NCBI GenBank assembly: GCA_902805475.1
Contig: CADCSX010000003.1
Span: 4,030,001-4,094,000, forward strand
Length of the DNA: 64,000 nt
From: Entonaema liquescens
Lineage: Eukaryota > Ascomycota > Sordariomycetes > Xylariales > Xylariaceae
Reading direction: 5' to 3'
Shown here piece by piece: positions 35,901-50,470 of the stretch; positions within the stretch are counted from its first letter, which is position 1, and each line of letters opens with the position of its first letter. The translations under genes and the position numbers were made by a program. The notes beneath the pieces were generated by a model, which was given only the letters and a program-made list of their open reading frames with translations, ran no database searches and was not told where the DNA came from.

Positions 35901-36736
35901 TAACGTTTTTTTAAAATAAATGATATGTTTTTTTCCCGAAGATTTTAAAGTAAATGTTTTAAAAAATATAATAAATTTTTATAATGAATTATGTAAAATA
36001 ATTATTTTAAAACCGAAATAATTAATATTTAAGTTAATTAAAAAAATATAAAAAATATATTATTTATATTTAATAAACGTAATTTTAATGACGTTATTAT
36101 AAATGTAAAATTAAAGTTTTTAAAGTAAAATTTTTTTAAAAAATTTTTAATTAATAATTATTTAAGTTTTTATATTAAATACGGGAAATTTCGTTTATTT
36201 AAATATTTAAAATATAATGCTTTTTATAATGATTTTTCTTTAAAATTATACTTGGTTATTATTTATTAATTTTTTATTTATTATAATGTTTAATTAAAGT
36301 TTATTATTTAAGTGATATTAATATTTTATATAACGGTTTTTCGTATTATTAAAATTACCGTTTTGATTTAAAAAACTTTAATATATTTATGATTTATGTT
36401 TATTAAAATAAAGTAAATTTTAACGTTATTATTAATTAATATGCACTTTAATATAATGGTAATTTTATGGAAATTAAATTAATATTTAATATTAAAAGTT
36501 TTTATAAAAAAAAATAATAAATTTTTTATTATTATAACCCCGATTTTAACGTTTTTTTTTAACACGTTATTTTTGCAAATTTTCCTTTTTAATTTTTTAG
36601 GATTTTTTCGTTTTTTATTTAATACGTAATGGAAATCGTAATAATTTAAATTAATTACGTTTTTAATAAATAATATATTAAATAATAAAATTAAATTTAA
36701 TTATATTTATAATTATAAGTTTTTAAGTTTATAATT

Positions 36737-36889
36737 TATTAAAAATAAATGTAAATTATAAAATATAAATTAATTATATTAATTAGTTATTTAATTAAAT
36801 ATATAAATAAAATGTGTATAATATATAAAAGCCACGGGTGTGGGGTGTATAACTAGCCCTTTGATTTACCAGCCATACATATTCTAGCA
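36737..36889. repeat. Right LTR (153 bp)
   Basis: The mirror case: the inner part is RIPed, while the outer 65 bases (from about GCCACGGGTGTGGGG) keep normal composition. Together the two copies reveal the original LTR. Confidence 0.9.
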
Positions 36890-36908
36890 TGCCGCCAAGC
36901 GATCTTAA

Positions 36909-37429
36909 ATAATTAGAAAATTAACGAAGGATAGGTAGAATGACACCCAAAAACATTTCTGGAGAAGCCAACAACATATTTAGTTTAGGCAATATATTCT
37001 GGCCGGGCGGACCGAGCATCTTCATCTCATTTCTTACCTTTCCAATTCCCGTTTCAAAACCTTCAGCCTAAAAATGGCAACGTTCCTGTTACACAGTACT
37101 GCAGGTTTCAACAAGATCAGAAGACTGCGTAATGTATAGACGGGAATATCAATTATGTACATTCCTACGTACATACCAGTCCATCAACTCGTAAGTACAA
37201 GCTTCTTAAAATCTTGCTACTTGAACTTCCCTTTTATATCCCAGCATTATCCAGATCGTTATATACAACATGTCCAATGCAAGCGCCTTCTCTACAAGAA
37301 AAATAACCCATGAATGTGCAGAATCTCGACGACTATTGTTCTTGCCTCAGGAAGAATTCTTAAGCACCGTATATCGAATAGAAATTTGCGTCAAGCGTCT
37401 GCCAATACCACGAACCTCGGTTAAACAGT
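36909..37429. other. Spacer between protease end and peroxidase gene
   Basis: About 520 bp of normal composition; no gene recognised. Confidence 0.6.
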
Positions 37430-38392
37430 TCAGTGGAAATAGCGAGCCTTAACAGTACCTTTCACCGAAGTCGAGGTAATCTTGCCGGGCGACTGGGGGA
37501 AGTGCTGGAGTGTTATGAGTTCGTCCATCGCGTTACCTAGGTCTTCTCCCGTCATGGTAACATTGGGCCTGTCCCAACCAAGCTCATACGGCAAGCGTTC
37601 GTTCCCTAACATCATCTCTGTTAGCCACTAGACACACTTCAGAATATAAAGAATTATTGACTTACTGAACCAGTACTCCAAATAGCTCTTAGGAGCTTCG
37701 GCGGTGTCCTTGTTGCCTAGAACCAAGAGGTACACAACAGACTCGCCAATGCTGAAGCCCGAACCCATGTCGGAAAGCTCGTACTCAGGGTTCGTAAGGT
37801 TCGAAGTCATAAGACGGGCCAAGCGAGCATTAGCTGCCATCTGCATCGTGACTGTGTCTCCAGTCCAATACGATAACGTCTGGTTAAAAACGGCTTCGTT
37901 GAAAATGTCCGGACGGCCGAAGTGAGCATCCTGACGACTGTTTATTTTGCTGTTAGTTTATCGTTCGACCTAATAACACTCGTAATTGAGACAAACCTCA
38001 AACTGGCATCGTGTTCCAAGATATTGTGGCGAGAAAGGTGATCCAAGTCGAAGGTTGTCGCGTTAGGCTGAGGATTCGCCATCACGGCAAAGTCGTGCAA
38101 ATCGACACCAAGTTGCCAGGCAAGGTTCAACCCCTTGGACAGAGCTTCCGCCGTATTGTTCACATTGATGTTCTTTCCATCGTGAGGCAGAAACCCGTGG
38201 TTTGCCAAAGTATTGAGCATAGGACAAGGTCCACGAACTAGATATCCAAAGTTAGCAGATTATCACTCTATGTCAGCTTCCGCCTGTTTCTGCGAGTAGC
38301 TCACCGTCGTTCGGCCCGGGGGCTTCCCACGAAGTTGGATAGGCGGCAACGACAGTGCCAAAGGTGGCGGCGGAAAGGACGGTCAACTTCAT
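37430..38392 (-). CDS. Secreted heme-thiolate peroxidase (peroxidase family 2; chloroperoxidase / short unspecific peroxygenase type)
   Basis: Exons on the minus strand: 38392-38305, 38237-37997, 37937-37666, 37617-37430 (262 residues; all three introns GT-AG and in phase). Signal peptide about 1-17 (MKLTVLSAATFGTVVAA). Proximal heme ligand is C34 in GPCPMLNTLANHG (the PCP motif). EHD at 104-106 followed by S108 binds the structural cation and distal site; E175 in FSIGESVVY is the candidate acid-base glutamate, at the position seen in short family members. Such enzymes use H2O2 to halogenate or oxygenate organic substrates outside the cell. All key residues are intact, so the gene looks functional although it sits between two RIPed blocks. 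Confidence 0.92.
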
Positions 38393-39779
38393 TTTGATCT
38401 TGTTCTAGGCTTGTCTCGTTTGGATTCAACTTCTTGGTGAGAGTAGGTCGTGTTGATGTGATGAATTGTTAATCGCATCAACTGTCTTAAATACTTTGGG
38501 CATATCTACCGTCGCCTCCTTTTCGGTTAAGCGGCTCCTACAACTGACCGGTGATCATTAGCAGAAGAGTCTTTCCGCGCATCGTTGAAGTAGGGCCAGG
38601 ATGCCGCGTCACCTTCGTCGATTTTACAGCGAAGACGCCCCAGTTCTCCATGTTCCATGCATAGAAGCTCTCTATCAGTAGATGGCTCCCGGCGCTTGCA
38701 AAGTACGGCCCCCGAGGCCCCCGTCGACCTTAGCGAACGAAACCCACGCGATTATTAACCGGAGGACTTGTCGTGAGTGTATGGACAGGGCTCATAGGCT
38801 CTTCACGGAGACCGCTTAGAACAATAGCGTTGTCGATCCTGCGGCGAAGCAGTGATAGTAACTGCTAATATGATTTCATCCCAATTAGACGGCATTCCAC
38901 TTCCAGCTTCTAACGAATCAGTGACTACTCATTACGAATATGGGGTTGACATTCATGCAATCCTTCCCGCAGCGCTGCCACGCTGCAGGCACCTGTCAAG
39001 CCGGGAAAGTGCCGAATTCAGGGGTAAGTTGAGATGAAGCTATGGGACCAAATTCCGTGACAGATCCGGAGATATCGTAGCTCCCTGCCAAATCCGGCAT
39101 TGCGGCTGAGTCTTAATCGTTTAGAGGTCGACTTTGTAGATCGGGAAACATATCTACAGCACGACGTGATGGTCCGATTGCTCATGTCAATTAGCTATGT
39201 AATTAGATGTTCTCATTCTTGGGGTTCACTATCTTGAATGCTTAGGTAGGGAGAAGACCAAGATAAACTCATTGGTCACTCTTCGCCCGGTCCATCGAAC
39301 CCAAATTCTTCCATGATTAGAATTCCCCATGAGGCCCTACCCCAATAAATGCCGATACATACGCGTACACAATAAGCTTAGAACCATCGACGGGACATTC
39401 GAGAAGCTCGGGCTCTTAGCGCCCCATTTGTGAATCGCGATGGATCCTTCAAAGTCATGATTAAACTAAAGCACTGTCGCAGCCAAGAGAGTGGCTGTGT
39501 AGCGGAGTAATGGAGTAATGATGATTTGTTGATTTTATTATGGTAGTTCATTCGGGACCTCCGACCAGAGCAAAGAGCAGCTTCGCCGTACCAAGAACGC
39601 GGGCCACGTCACCGGCGGGAGCAAGAGACATACCGAGTAAATTGACCGCACGGATGAACGAATCAGCCCGGAATATAACAGAAGATCTCATCCCAACCAC
39701 ATATCAACCCGTCGGTGCCCCACGGACTAGGAGCAATACGCGGGTTAAGAAACGAACTTACAATATATAAAGATTGCCA
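38393..39779. other. Promoter side of the peroxidase gene, then last normal-composition DNA before the desert
   Basis: 1.4 kb with ordinary base composition. Small open frames at 38852-39037 and 39540-39770 (plus) have no recognisable features. No gene called. Composition changes to AT-rich within a few dozen bases around 39,775. Confidence 0.5.
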
Positions 39780-42700
39780 CATTACCATTTATCTTAAATT
39801 TCCATACTATAATTTAACTTACGTATAATTAATAGCATTTTAACAAACTTAACAATGGAATTAAAAATATATAATAATTATTATGTAAAAATGTAAAATT
39901 TTTAATATATTTAATAATAAAGTAAAAATAAAAATTATTATAATTTTTATTTTAATTTTATAAAATTTTTCATATGTATATTTTTTATTAATTAATTATT
40001 TAAAAATATAAAAGTTTATTATAAATTATTATAATTAATTATTTAAAGTTTATTATTTATTAAAGTAATATAATATAATAATATTTTTTAATAATTAATA
40101 ATAACAATTATAAAATTTTAATATTTACTTTTTTTTTAAAAAAAAATAATAATATTTTCGTTATTTACGCATTTTTTTTTTTATCTTTTTTATTATTTAA
40201 TATTAATAAAAACATTATTATTATTTACCTTTTTTTTATTTAATAATAATTTTTTATTTAATTTAAAATTTTTTTTTAATATTACTTTTTTTAATAAATT
40301 TTTTGACGTTGTTTGGTTTTTTATCTTTATTAAATTTATTATAGATTTTGGCGTTATAAGCGTAAATAATTTATTTATTATTTTTTTTTATTTAATGTTT
40401 ATTAAAGCTTTTATTTTATTATTTAAATATAGTTCGAATAATGATATTTTAAGTTTTTAAGTTTTTAATAATAATTTATAAAAATTTAAAATATATATAT
40501 TTATTTTTATAATAAACTTTTTAATTATAAATAATTAATTAATAAAAAATTATTTAAAAATCTTTTAATTTATTTTTATATTATTATATATTATTATTAT
40601 ATAAAATTTAAATATTATTAATAATAAATTAATAATTAATAATAATTTAAAGATTTTTATTATTTTTATATTATTAAAAATTAATAATTTAAAAATAGAA
40701 ATTATTAATTTAAAAAAAATTATCTTTTTTTTAATTTACAATTCTAATTTTTTTATTATTTTATTTTATATTTTTATTTTTATAGAAATAATATTTAATT
40801 TTTTTAAAATATTAATTTTTACTATTTTATATTTTTATAATTTTATAATTATAATATCTATTTTTATTATTAAGACATTTTAGTTATATATATTTTTTTA
40901 ATGAAATTTTTTTATAAAAAATCAAATTAATAAAATATTATAATTAATTATTTTTATTATTTTATTTAAATTTTTTTATATATAATTTATTTTTCTTATT
41001 ATTAATTTTATAATTAAAAGTTTTTTTTTTAATTAATTTTAAATTTATATATAATTTATATTATATTTTTTTAAATAAAACTTTCTTCGTTTTAATTATT
41101 TTTAATAATATATTTTTCGTTATAATTATTATTATTTTTAATATTATTTTTATTATTAATATTGTTTTTATTATTAATATAAATTTTTTCATTATTAACT
41201 TTATTATTAATTTTTTATTATATATTTATATTATTAATATTTTTATAATTTTTATTAATTTATTATTATATATTTATAATAATAATATTTTTATAATTAT
41301 TATTAATTATTTATAATATATTTATAATAATAATATTTTTATAATTATTATTAAATATTTGTTATATATTTGCAATAATAATATTATTTTAATTATTATA
41401 AATTACTTATTATATATTTATAATAATAATATTTTTATTTTATATTATATTTTTATTAATATTAAATTGATCGTTTTATATTAAGGAAAATCGTTAATAA
41501 AACTTATTATTTAATTTTTATATAAATTTTTAAAATAGCGATTTTATTTTTTTATTTAATGGTTAAATAATTTATATTAATTTTAAAATTTATAATTTTT
41601 TTATAATTTAATTTAAAAAAATATTAAATTTTTTTTTAATATATTTATAAATTTATAAAATTTTTAAAATTAAAGTTTTTAATAAATTAAAACAATGGTA
41701 TTAATATTTTTTAATATTTTAATTATATTTGATATATATTTTATTAATTTTATTTAACTTTACCATTATTTTTTAATATAATAAAAATATATTTAATTAA
41801 ATATATAATTAAATTATTAATAATTTTGTAATAATACGTTATAAATTAATTTAATTTTTCAATTTTATTATTATAATAATTTTACTTTAAAACGTTATTA
41901 AATTTATAAATAACTTATTTTTTTTATTTTTAAAAATAAATATCTTTATACCGTATACATTTGTTAATAATATTTTTCGTTTTAATTTACTTTATATTAT
42001 TTTTTTAAAATATTTTTTATTTATGATTTATTTATATTTATTTAAAATATTTTAATTGCTTATATTTTTTTTATTTTTTTCGATTATAAGGTTAAGTTAT
42101 ATTAATTTTTAATTAAAATTTATAAATTGTAAATTATTTAAAGTAATATTATTTTTTTTTATTATAATTAAATTAACGTTTAATTTTTTAATATTAATTA
42201 TTTTACTTTTTACGACTTTAATGATTTTATGGATAATAAGGTTATTTTAGATAATGTCTTTATTATTAATTACATTATTTTAAACTCATTTATTAATATT
42301 ATTATTAATTAATTTTATAAGATTATTAATAACCATATTATCATTTATATCGTCATTATAAAGATATTTATTACTATAAAAAAGTTTATTATTATAAAAA
42401 AACTTTATTATTTTATTTAAATATAATATTATTATTATTAATTTATTTATTAATTATAATTATTTTTAAACGTATATTATTACAAACAAATTAAAAAAAA
42501 ATATAAAAAAAAATTATTTATATATAATAAAATATAATTAATATAAATTATTAAATTAAAATAAAAAATATAAATAAAAATAATTATTTTTAAAAAAAAT
42601 ATATATATGTAAAAAATAAAAAAATATAAATATAAAGAAATAAAAAAATGGTTTAATAATTAAAAAAATTTTAATATATTCCGGATATTAAGTTTAAAAA

Positions 42701-45700
42701 GAAAATATAAAATAAATTAAATTTCGAGGAAAAAATTATTAATAAAAAATAAGTTTTATATTAACTTTATATTATTAATTATTTTAAATTTATACATAAT
42801 AATAATAATTTATTTAATTAAAGTTATTCTTATAATGTTATATAATTATATATTTAAGATAATTTATTTTTTATTTTATCAATAAATCGAATTATTTTTT
42901 ATAGTAATTACGTTGTTAATATTGTTATTATTAATGATTATAAGTAAAAACTATTTAATAATAAATTTATTATTACTTTTAACGGTGATAAAATAATTGT
43001 TTTATTAAATTATATTATATTTAATGGTAATTTTAAAATTTTAATATATATATTTATTTTAAAAATATTTTCCATTAATTTTTTTTCATTTTTTTTATTA
43101 ATTTTACATAATTTTAATTTAATTAATGTTAATGGGTTAATTTTATTAAATTCATTTATTAACATTGTTGTATTTTATATTAATAACTTTTTTTAATATT
43201 ATTGATTATATATTAATATATAATTTTTTTATTATATAAAATATTTAATAATTAATTTACAATTTTATTTATTTATTTTTTATTTTAAAAATTTTTTTAT
43301 TTTATAAAATACTTAATTAATGTTATTATTTTTAATAATAATATAATTTAATTATAATTATTAACGATTATATAAGTTAATTTTTTATGGTATTTTATAT
43401 AATTATATTATTAAAATTACTTTATAAATTTTTTAATAATTTAAAATATTTAATTTATAAATTAAATTTTTAATACATTTAACTATTATTAATAAATCAA
43501 CACATTATATTAACCATTTTTTTAAAGATTTCTTTAATAATATATATTTTTTATATAATTAAAAATATATAATATTACTTACTTTTTAATTAATAAATTT
43601 ATAAATTTTATTATATTTAATTTTTAAATTTACAATTGCAAAATTAATAATTTTTTTAGCTTTTTTTTAATATAAATTTTATAATATTTTAAAATTAATA
43701 TTATTATTTAATATTTTTATTATAAAAATTATAAATTTTAATTTAAAATCGTAAATTATTTCATTAAAGTTTCATTTTAATAAAATTAATTTTATATTAT
43801 TTAAATTATATTATAAAATTAATATTATATTAATTTATAAATTTATTAAAATAAAATAATAAAAATATATAATTATTTTAATATTTTAATTTTTTTTTTT
43901 ATTTACTTATTAATTTATAAATAATAACTTATTAATATTACAAGTTTCGTTCCTAATTATATAAATAATATCTATTAAAATTCTAATATAAATTTTAAAT
44001 TATAATTTAATATTATTTTAATTAAGAAACTTCAATTATATAATAAAAATAATCGTAAAATGAATAAAATTTAATAATTTACTTTAAATTTAATATTATT
44101 AAAAATTAATATAATTTTTTTATTAAATTTACAAGTGATTATTATTATAATATTATAATAAGTAAATTTATTTATTATTTATAATATTCTTTTTAAAAAT
44201 ATTATTAATAAATTAATTATAAAATTTTATATAATAATATGGTAAAAAATTATTATTGAATTAATAAATAATAATTTTCCATTAATTTTCAATTTATCAT
44301 TTCGGTTTTTTTGGCATTTTAAATACCATTATACATATTTTTTGATTTTTTTTATAAGATTTTATATATTTATTTTTTAAAAATTATATAATATTTTTTT
44401 AAATTTAAAATAATGTTAATTATTATAAACCATTTATAATAAATCTTAAATATAATTAAATAATATCATCAATTATTATTATTTAATATTTAAAATATAA
44501 TATATAAATTTATTTTTTAATTTATATTTATATTATTTTATTATATTTTTATTTTTATTCGTTACGGATTATAATATTTTAGACAATCATTTAAGCTTTT
44601 TGTTATTATTATATTTTTATATAATACATAATTTGAAAACTTCATTTAGAATTATTTTTATCGTGAAATAATTAAAGTTTTTTATAATATTTTTTAATAT
44701 TATTTTTATAAAAATTTTTTTTTTCTTTCATTTTTTAACAAATTAATTATTAATAATTGTGACAATATATTAAGTATTAAATTTAATTATTTAAATATAT
44801 GGTATATTTTTAATTAAAATTGCGATAAATATATTAATGTTACCATTAATTTATTATTTATTTTATTAACATTAGTTATTTTTAAAATTATTTATTATAT
44901 TATACTTTTTATTATATTATAATCCGTTAAAATTACAATTAAATATATATATAATTAAAATTAAATTTAATTTTAATAACATATTTATATAAAATATATT
45001 ACTTTTAATTCTATTATTTAGTATTTTGTTTTAATTTTTATAAAAACTTTTAACAAAAACATCATTAATTTAATATTATTTATTAAAATATTTTTTATAT
45101 TTTATAATTTTTTTAAATAAAAAATGAAAATTTTAAAATTTTATTTTTTAAATATATTAATTTTAAAATAAATTATTTTTTTACTATTTTAATAACATAA
45201 TATCACCAAATTTATAAACTTTTTTTACAAATTCGTAAAAATTTTAATTTTTATTATTATAAAAGTAAATAATGTTTTTATTATGTATTTTTTTTTTGTT
45301 AAAAACGTAAAATAAGTTTTATTTTTTTTTTTTCCTTTTATTATTAATGTTATTTTTTTTATTTTACAATAATTATATTTTTTATAAATATTATAAAATA
45401 TGTTTTTATAAAAATTTTATTATATTAATATATATTTTAAATATTATTAATATTATAAATATTTTAATTTTTTACATTATTTTTATTTATCTTTTTATAA
45501 TAGTTATTTTTAAATTATTAATAATAAATTTTAATAATTTAATTAATGGATATTTAAAAAATGATTTTTTCGGATTTAATATTAATTTAATATCATTAAA
45601 TAAAAAAAATATTTATCGAAAATGTTATTTATATTTTTTTATAATATAATTATAAATCATTATATGATTTATATAAATTTTTATAAAATTATTAAATAAT

Positions 45701-46082
45701 AATAATTTTTAATTTATAAATTGTTAATTAAAAATAAAAGAATTTTTAAATTTTATTAATGTTATTTTTCATATTTTGAATTTTTATAATAAAATAATAA
45801 TAATTTAATTAACATATTTTTATGTTATTAATAATTAATAAAAAAATGTTAATTTATTAATAATAATAAAATATTTATATTTTTTTATTTTATTTATAAT
45901 TTTTTTTTATTAAAATAATAGATAAATATTTATTAATATATAATAATTTAAAAATCATAAATTAATAATAATTTATTTTTTTTTTTTATTATTTACCATT
46001 CATTATATAATAAATATAAAATAATTAAAAAATATAAATTTTTTTATTTATTTTATTTTTTTTTCGTTATATATATTATTAA
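39780..46082. repeat. AT-rich RIPed block, left part of desert
   Basis: 6.3 kb almost free of G and C, full of stops in all frames, presumably RIPed transposable elements whose ends I could not define. An approximately 55-60 bp tandem unit (TATATATTTATAATAATAATATTTTTATAATTATTATTAA-like) repeats about four times at 41,215-41,440. No gene readable. Confidence 0.75.
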
Positions 46083-46293
46083 TGGTTAAATGATAATTAT
46101 ACGTACTATTACGTAATACGTATTTGACATAAGGAAGTACTTATGTATTTTAAATTATATAAAAAACATGTTTTTTCCGTTTTTTAATAATAAATAGTTT
46201 TTTTTTTAAATATTATTAATATATTAATTTTAATTTATTTATTTATTTATTATTACTTTATTATTATTCTTTTTACGTACGTATTTATTAATA
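46083..46293 (+). repeat. 5' LTR of copia element (211 bp)
   Basis: Pairs with the copy at 52042-52252; differences are C/T or G/A, for example ATACGTAC against ATATATAT. Confidence 0.85.
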
Positions 46294-49200
46294 TTAATTA
46301 ATGTTATTAAACTTATAATAATATAAATTAATAAAATTAAAAAAATCATTATTATAACAATCCGGAAAATCTTATTGTAATAATATATATGATATTAATA
46401 TAACATTTTTTATTAAAATAATTAAATTATTTATAATAAATTATTATTTCATTTTATTTTATAATTTATTTAAGTTTATATTTATATATAATAATTTAAA
46501 TTCATTATTATTATTAATACTTTTATTACCCATAATATTAATTTTTTTTATAATATTATAATTAAAAAGTTTTATGTAAACGTAAACCCGAATTATGGAT
46601 AATAATTTAATTAAATAAAAAAATATAAATAAATTATAAAAATTATTAAATTATTTTTTTAATTGAATAATAATAATTTTTATTTAATATTTTAATTATA
46701 TAATAATAAAATAAAAAACTATAAATTTTATAAAAATAATATTTTAATAAAAAAATATTTAAACATTTTTTATTTTAGTAAATTTCGAAATTATTAATAA
46801 AAATATTTTACATGTTTAAATATTTAAAAAAACGTTAAATAAATATAAAAAACAATTTTAAAGATTTATAATGGTAAATTTCGCAGTTATACCAAAAACG
46901 TTATAATCGGTATTAAAAATTATATTAATATAATAAAATATTTATATAAATCAATATAATATTAACTACGCGGAATTTTTCATTAATTTCGTATAAACAA
47001 ATAATTTACCAATTTGGAACTTTAATAAATTAAAAAAAATATAATAAAAATAACTTAATATGTTAATATAAAAAGTTTTAATTTATAATATTAAAAAAAG
47101 ATTTATTTATTTTAACGTATAAAAATCCATATATTTTTAAACATTAACATATTAATAATTAACGTTTTTTAATTCGTAAACATTTATTCGTAAAACCATA
47201 TACATAAAGTAAATTCTTTTTTTTAGCACCACTTTTACCAGGAACTTTTTTTTTTATATTTAATTTATTTTACCCATTTTACAATTAACACCATTCCCCT
47301 TTTTTTTTAACATAATTTTTTTTTTATTACACGTTTTATTATTTTATCTTTTTATAAAATACTTTACTTTTAATTTATAAAAAATACTAAATTATTAATA
47401 TTTAATAATTTAACTTTAATAAAAGATTTAAAATAATTTTTAAATAACATTTAATTTTTTTTTTTTACTTTTTTTTTTTACTGTTTTATAAACACTATTT
47501 ATATCTTATTTAAAATAAATAAATAATACTTTAAAATATAATTTTAAATAAGGAATTAATTTAATATAAAGGTAAATTATTTCATTTATTATAAAAAATG
47601 TTTTTAAATTTTTTAAACTGTTACCAGGTAATTTATATATAACCCCGACGTTTCTTTTAAATATTAAAATAAATAAAAAAAATTTATTAATAAAAAATTA
47701 TAATTTTTCTTCCTAAATGGTTCCATTACTTATATAAATGGCAAACTTTTAAAAATAAACCTTTATATTTATTAATAATTAATAAATTTAAATTTATTAT
47801 AAAATTCCTTTAATATATATTGTTAATAAAATATACTTTTTTATTATTATAAAATATTTTAAAAAAATTTAAAATATTAAAAATAATTATATAAAAAAAT
47901 TATATAATATTTTCGAAAATAAATTTAAGTTTTTTTTAAATATATATTATATAATAAAAATTTAATAAACATAATTTTATATTATATTTTTCATTATTTT
48001 AACCGGAAAAATAATTATTTATTTTTTTTATAATATATTTTAATATTAATATTTTATAAATATATATTTTATTATAAAACGTCATTTTAATATTAAATAA
48101 AATAAAATCTAATATTATTATAATTAAATATTAATAATATTTTTCAATATTAAAGTAAAAAAATAAAATTAAAAGAAAAATAATATAAAAATATTTTAAT
48201 TGTTTTTTAATAAGTTTTTATTATGTTAAAAAACTTTAAGTTATGATTTTCGAAGTAAATAATAGTTTATTACCGTAATATATTAAATATATTAAATTAT
48301 ACCTTAATTTTAACACGTTTTTTTTATACCATTTACGTAATTTAAAAATTTAATAAATAAACTTTAAACATTAATTAAAATATATGAAATCATAAAAAAT
48401 ACATAATAATTTCCCATTAACAAATATAATAATAATAATAATAATAATCACATTAATTACATTAATCGAAAATATTACCGTAATAATAAAAGGAGTAAAT
48501 ATAATTTTAAACAAACGAAAAAATAAAAACGCCGTTATTAAATTTATAAAAAAAAAAAATATTAATTAATAAAACATTTAAAATATAAACGTAAAAAAGC
48601 TAAAAAAGTATAAAAAATTAAACGGGGTCTTTTTAAGAAAAACTACGTAATTTTTTTAACAAATTTTAAAAAAATCGATAATTTTAATTTAAAATTTAAC
48701 TAAAATAAAAATATTATTAACTTATCTTTAAATTCAAATAATAAAAATAATTTATTTTTAACAATAACATTTTTATTTAACTAAACGTTTTAACATTATA
48801 TCATTATTATAAATCTTTTTAAAAATAAAAAATTTAACATTATTTTTATTTTAAACTAATATACGAAAAATATCTTTTAAAATATTATATTTAATATAAA
48901 TATAACACACATATTTATAATTAGAAAAAATTAATATTTCGTTTTTATTAAAAAATACCCAAATTAACAATTAAAAATAAATAAATTTCGCGTAAGAAAA
49001 ATAAATATTAAATTTAATAATAAACAACCAATCAAATCTTTAAAAATAATTATAATTAATACTTCATTTAATAAAATAAATTTCCACGTTATGGAATTAA
49101 ATATTTTATTTTTGTTTTTTTTAAAAGATATAAATTAATTAAATATATACTTTAATAACGTTATTAATTAATTAATATATAAAAATAAAATAATAATTAA

Positions 49201-50470
49201 TATTATTAAAAAATAAAAATATTTATAATTTTATTTTAAAAACGCTATTTATTTTATAAAAAACGAATTGTAATATTTTTATATTTATTTTAACTATTTA
49301 TTAATCGGTAAACTTTATAATTTATTAAATAAATTAAAATATAATATTAATATTAACAATTTTAAAAAAATTAATAAATTTTACTATTATTGCTAAATTA
49401 AAAATAAAATTTTATAAAAATTTAAATTTAATTTAAAAAACCTTAATATAAATTTTAATTACGAAGTAATTATTAATGTTATGTACTTTAATAAACGACT
49501 AATTTTACATATAATCAACGCGGTTATTAGTTTTTAAATAACATATTTTATAAAAAATTTATTAATTAAAAAAATATAAAAAATATTAAAATAATATTAA
49601 ATTAACATTTATTTTAAATTTCCGAATATTATTATATATAATACCGAAACTAATTTCAATAACATCAAGTTTAAAAATAAAACTTATATAATTAAAATCA
49701 TTTATTATTAAATATTAATCGAAACGTATTAATTAATTAATAAAATCGAAAAATATTATAATTTTATTCGTTAAATGTATAAAATTATAATAATTAAGTT
49801 TTAAAACTCCATTTTAAACACGTTATAATTTTAAATAATTATTAAAATAATAAATAATACCGTTAATTTAAATGGTTTTATTTTAATTTTTTTAATTTTT
49901 AACGTTTATTTAAAAATTAACATAAATTCGCCATTTACTTTTTTATAAACGTAGAAAATATAAATAATTTAAAAGGTAATGATGGAAATTAAAAAAATTA
50001 AATTATAACGTTTAATCCGCAACATTTTAAACATTCGTAACGATTCCGATATTAAAAAAACTTTTCCAATATTTTTTTTTATTAATAGTAAAATATTTAT
50101 TTATTAAAAGAAAAACGGATAGAAAAAATTATATAAAGTTATTTTAATTATTGATAAAAACGTCATTATCGTTTTAAACGTATTTAACGGCATATTTACG
50201 TTTTAAAATTCTTATATTAAACTTTATACTTAATTTAAAGAAAAACCAATACCAATTAAAAAATTTAAAATTAAATTATTTAAATTTATTTTTAATTTTA
50301 ACGATTATTAAATTATTTTTAAAGAAAACTTTATATTTATTAATAATTTTTCTTATATTACCATATTATTTATTATTATTAAAAAACGAAATAATTTTAC
50401 TTTAATAATATAATTTTAAGAAAATAAGAAAATAATTACATTAAAAAATTTATACGAAGTTTTAAATATA

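Larger units (their letters stand above)
29847..36889. mobile_element. RIPed LTR retrotransposon, 7,043 bp, in the protease remnant
   Basis: Two 153-bp LTRs (29847-29999 and 36737-36889), starting TGTTGAAAATAG and ending CTAGCA in the less mutated copies, with target duplication TGCCG at 29842-29846 and 36890-36894. The LTRs differ almost only by C/T and G/A transitions. The internal 6.7 kb is nearly pure A+T, with surviving C and G concentrated in CpG, as expected when RIP targets CpA. I could not read polymerase motifs, so copia or gypsy, and the orientation, stay open; the TGTTG start is common in copia LTRs. Confidence 0.9.

Noticed and set aside
45347..45649. 100-codon open frame in the AT desert
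   Set aside because: Composition is only F, I, Y, N, L and K from near-pure A+T; no motif, and RIPed surroundings.
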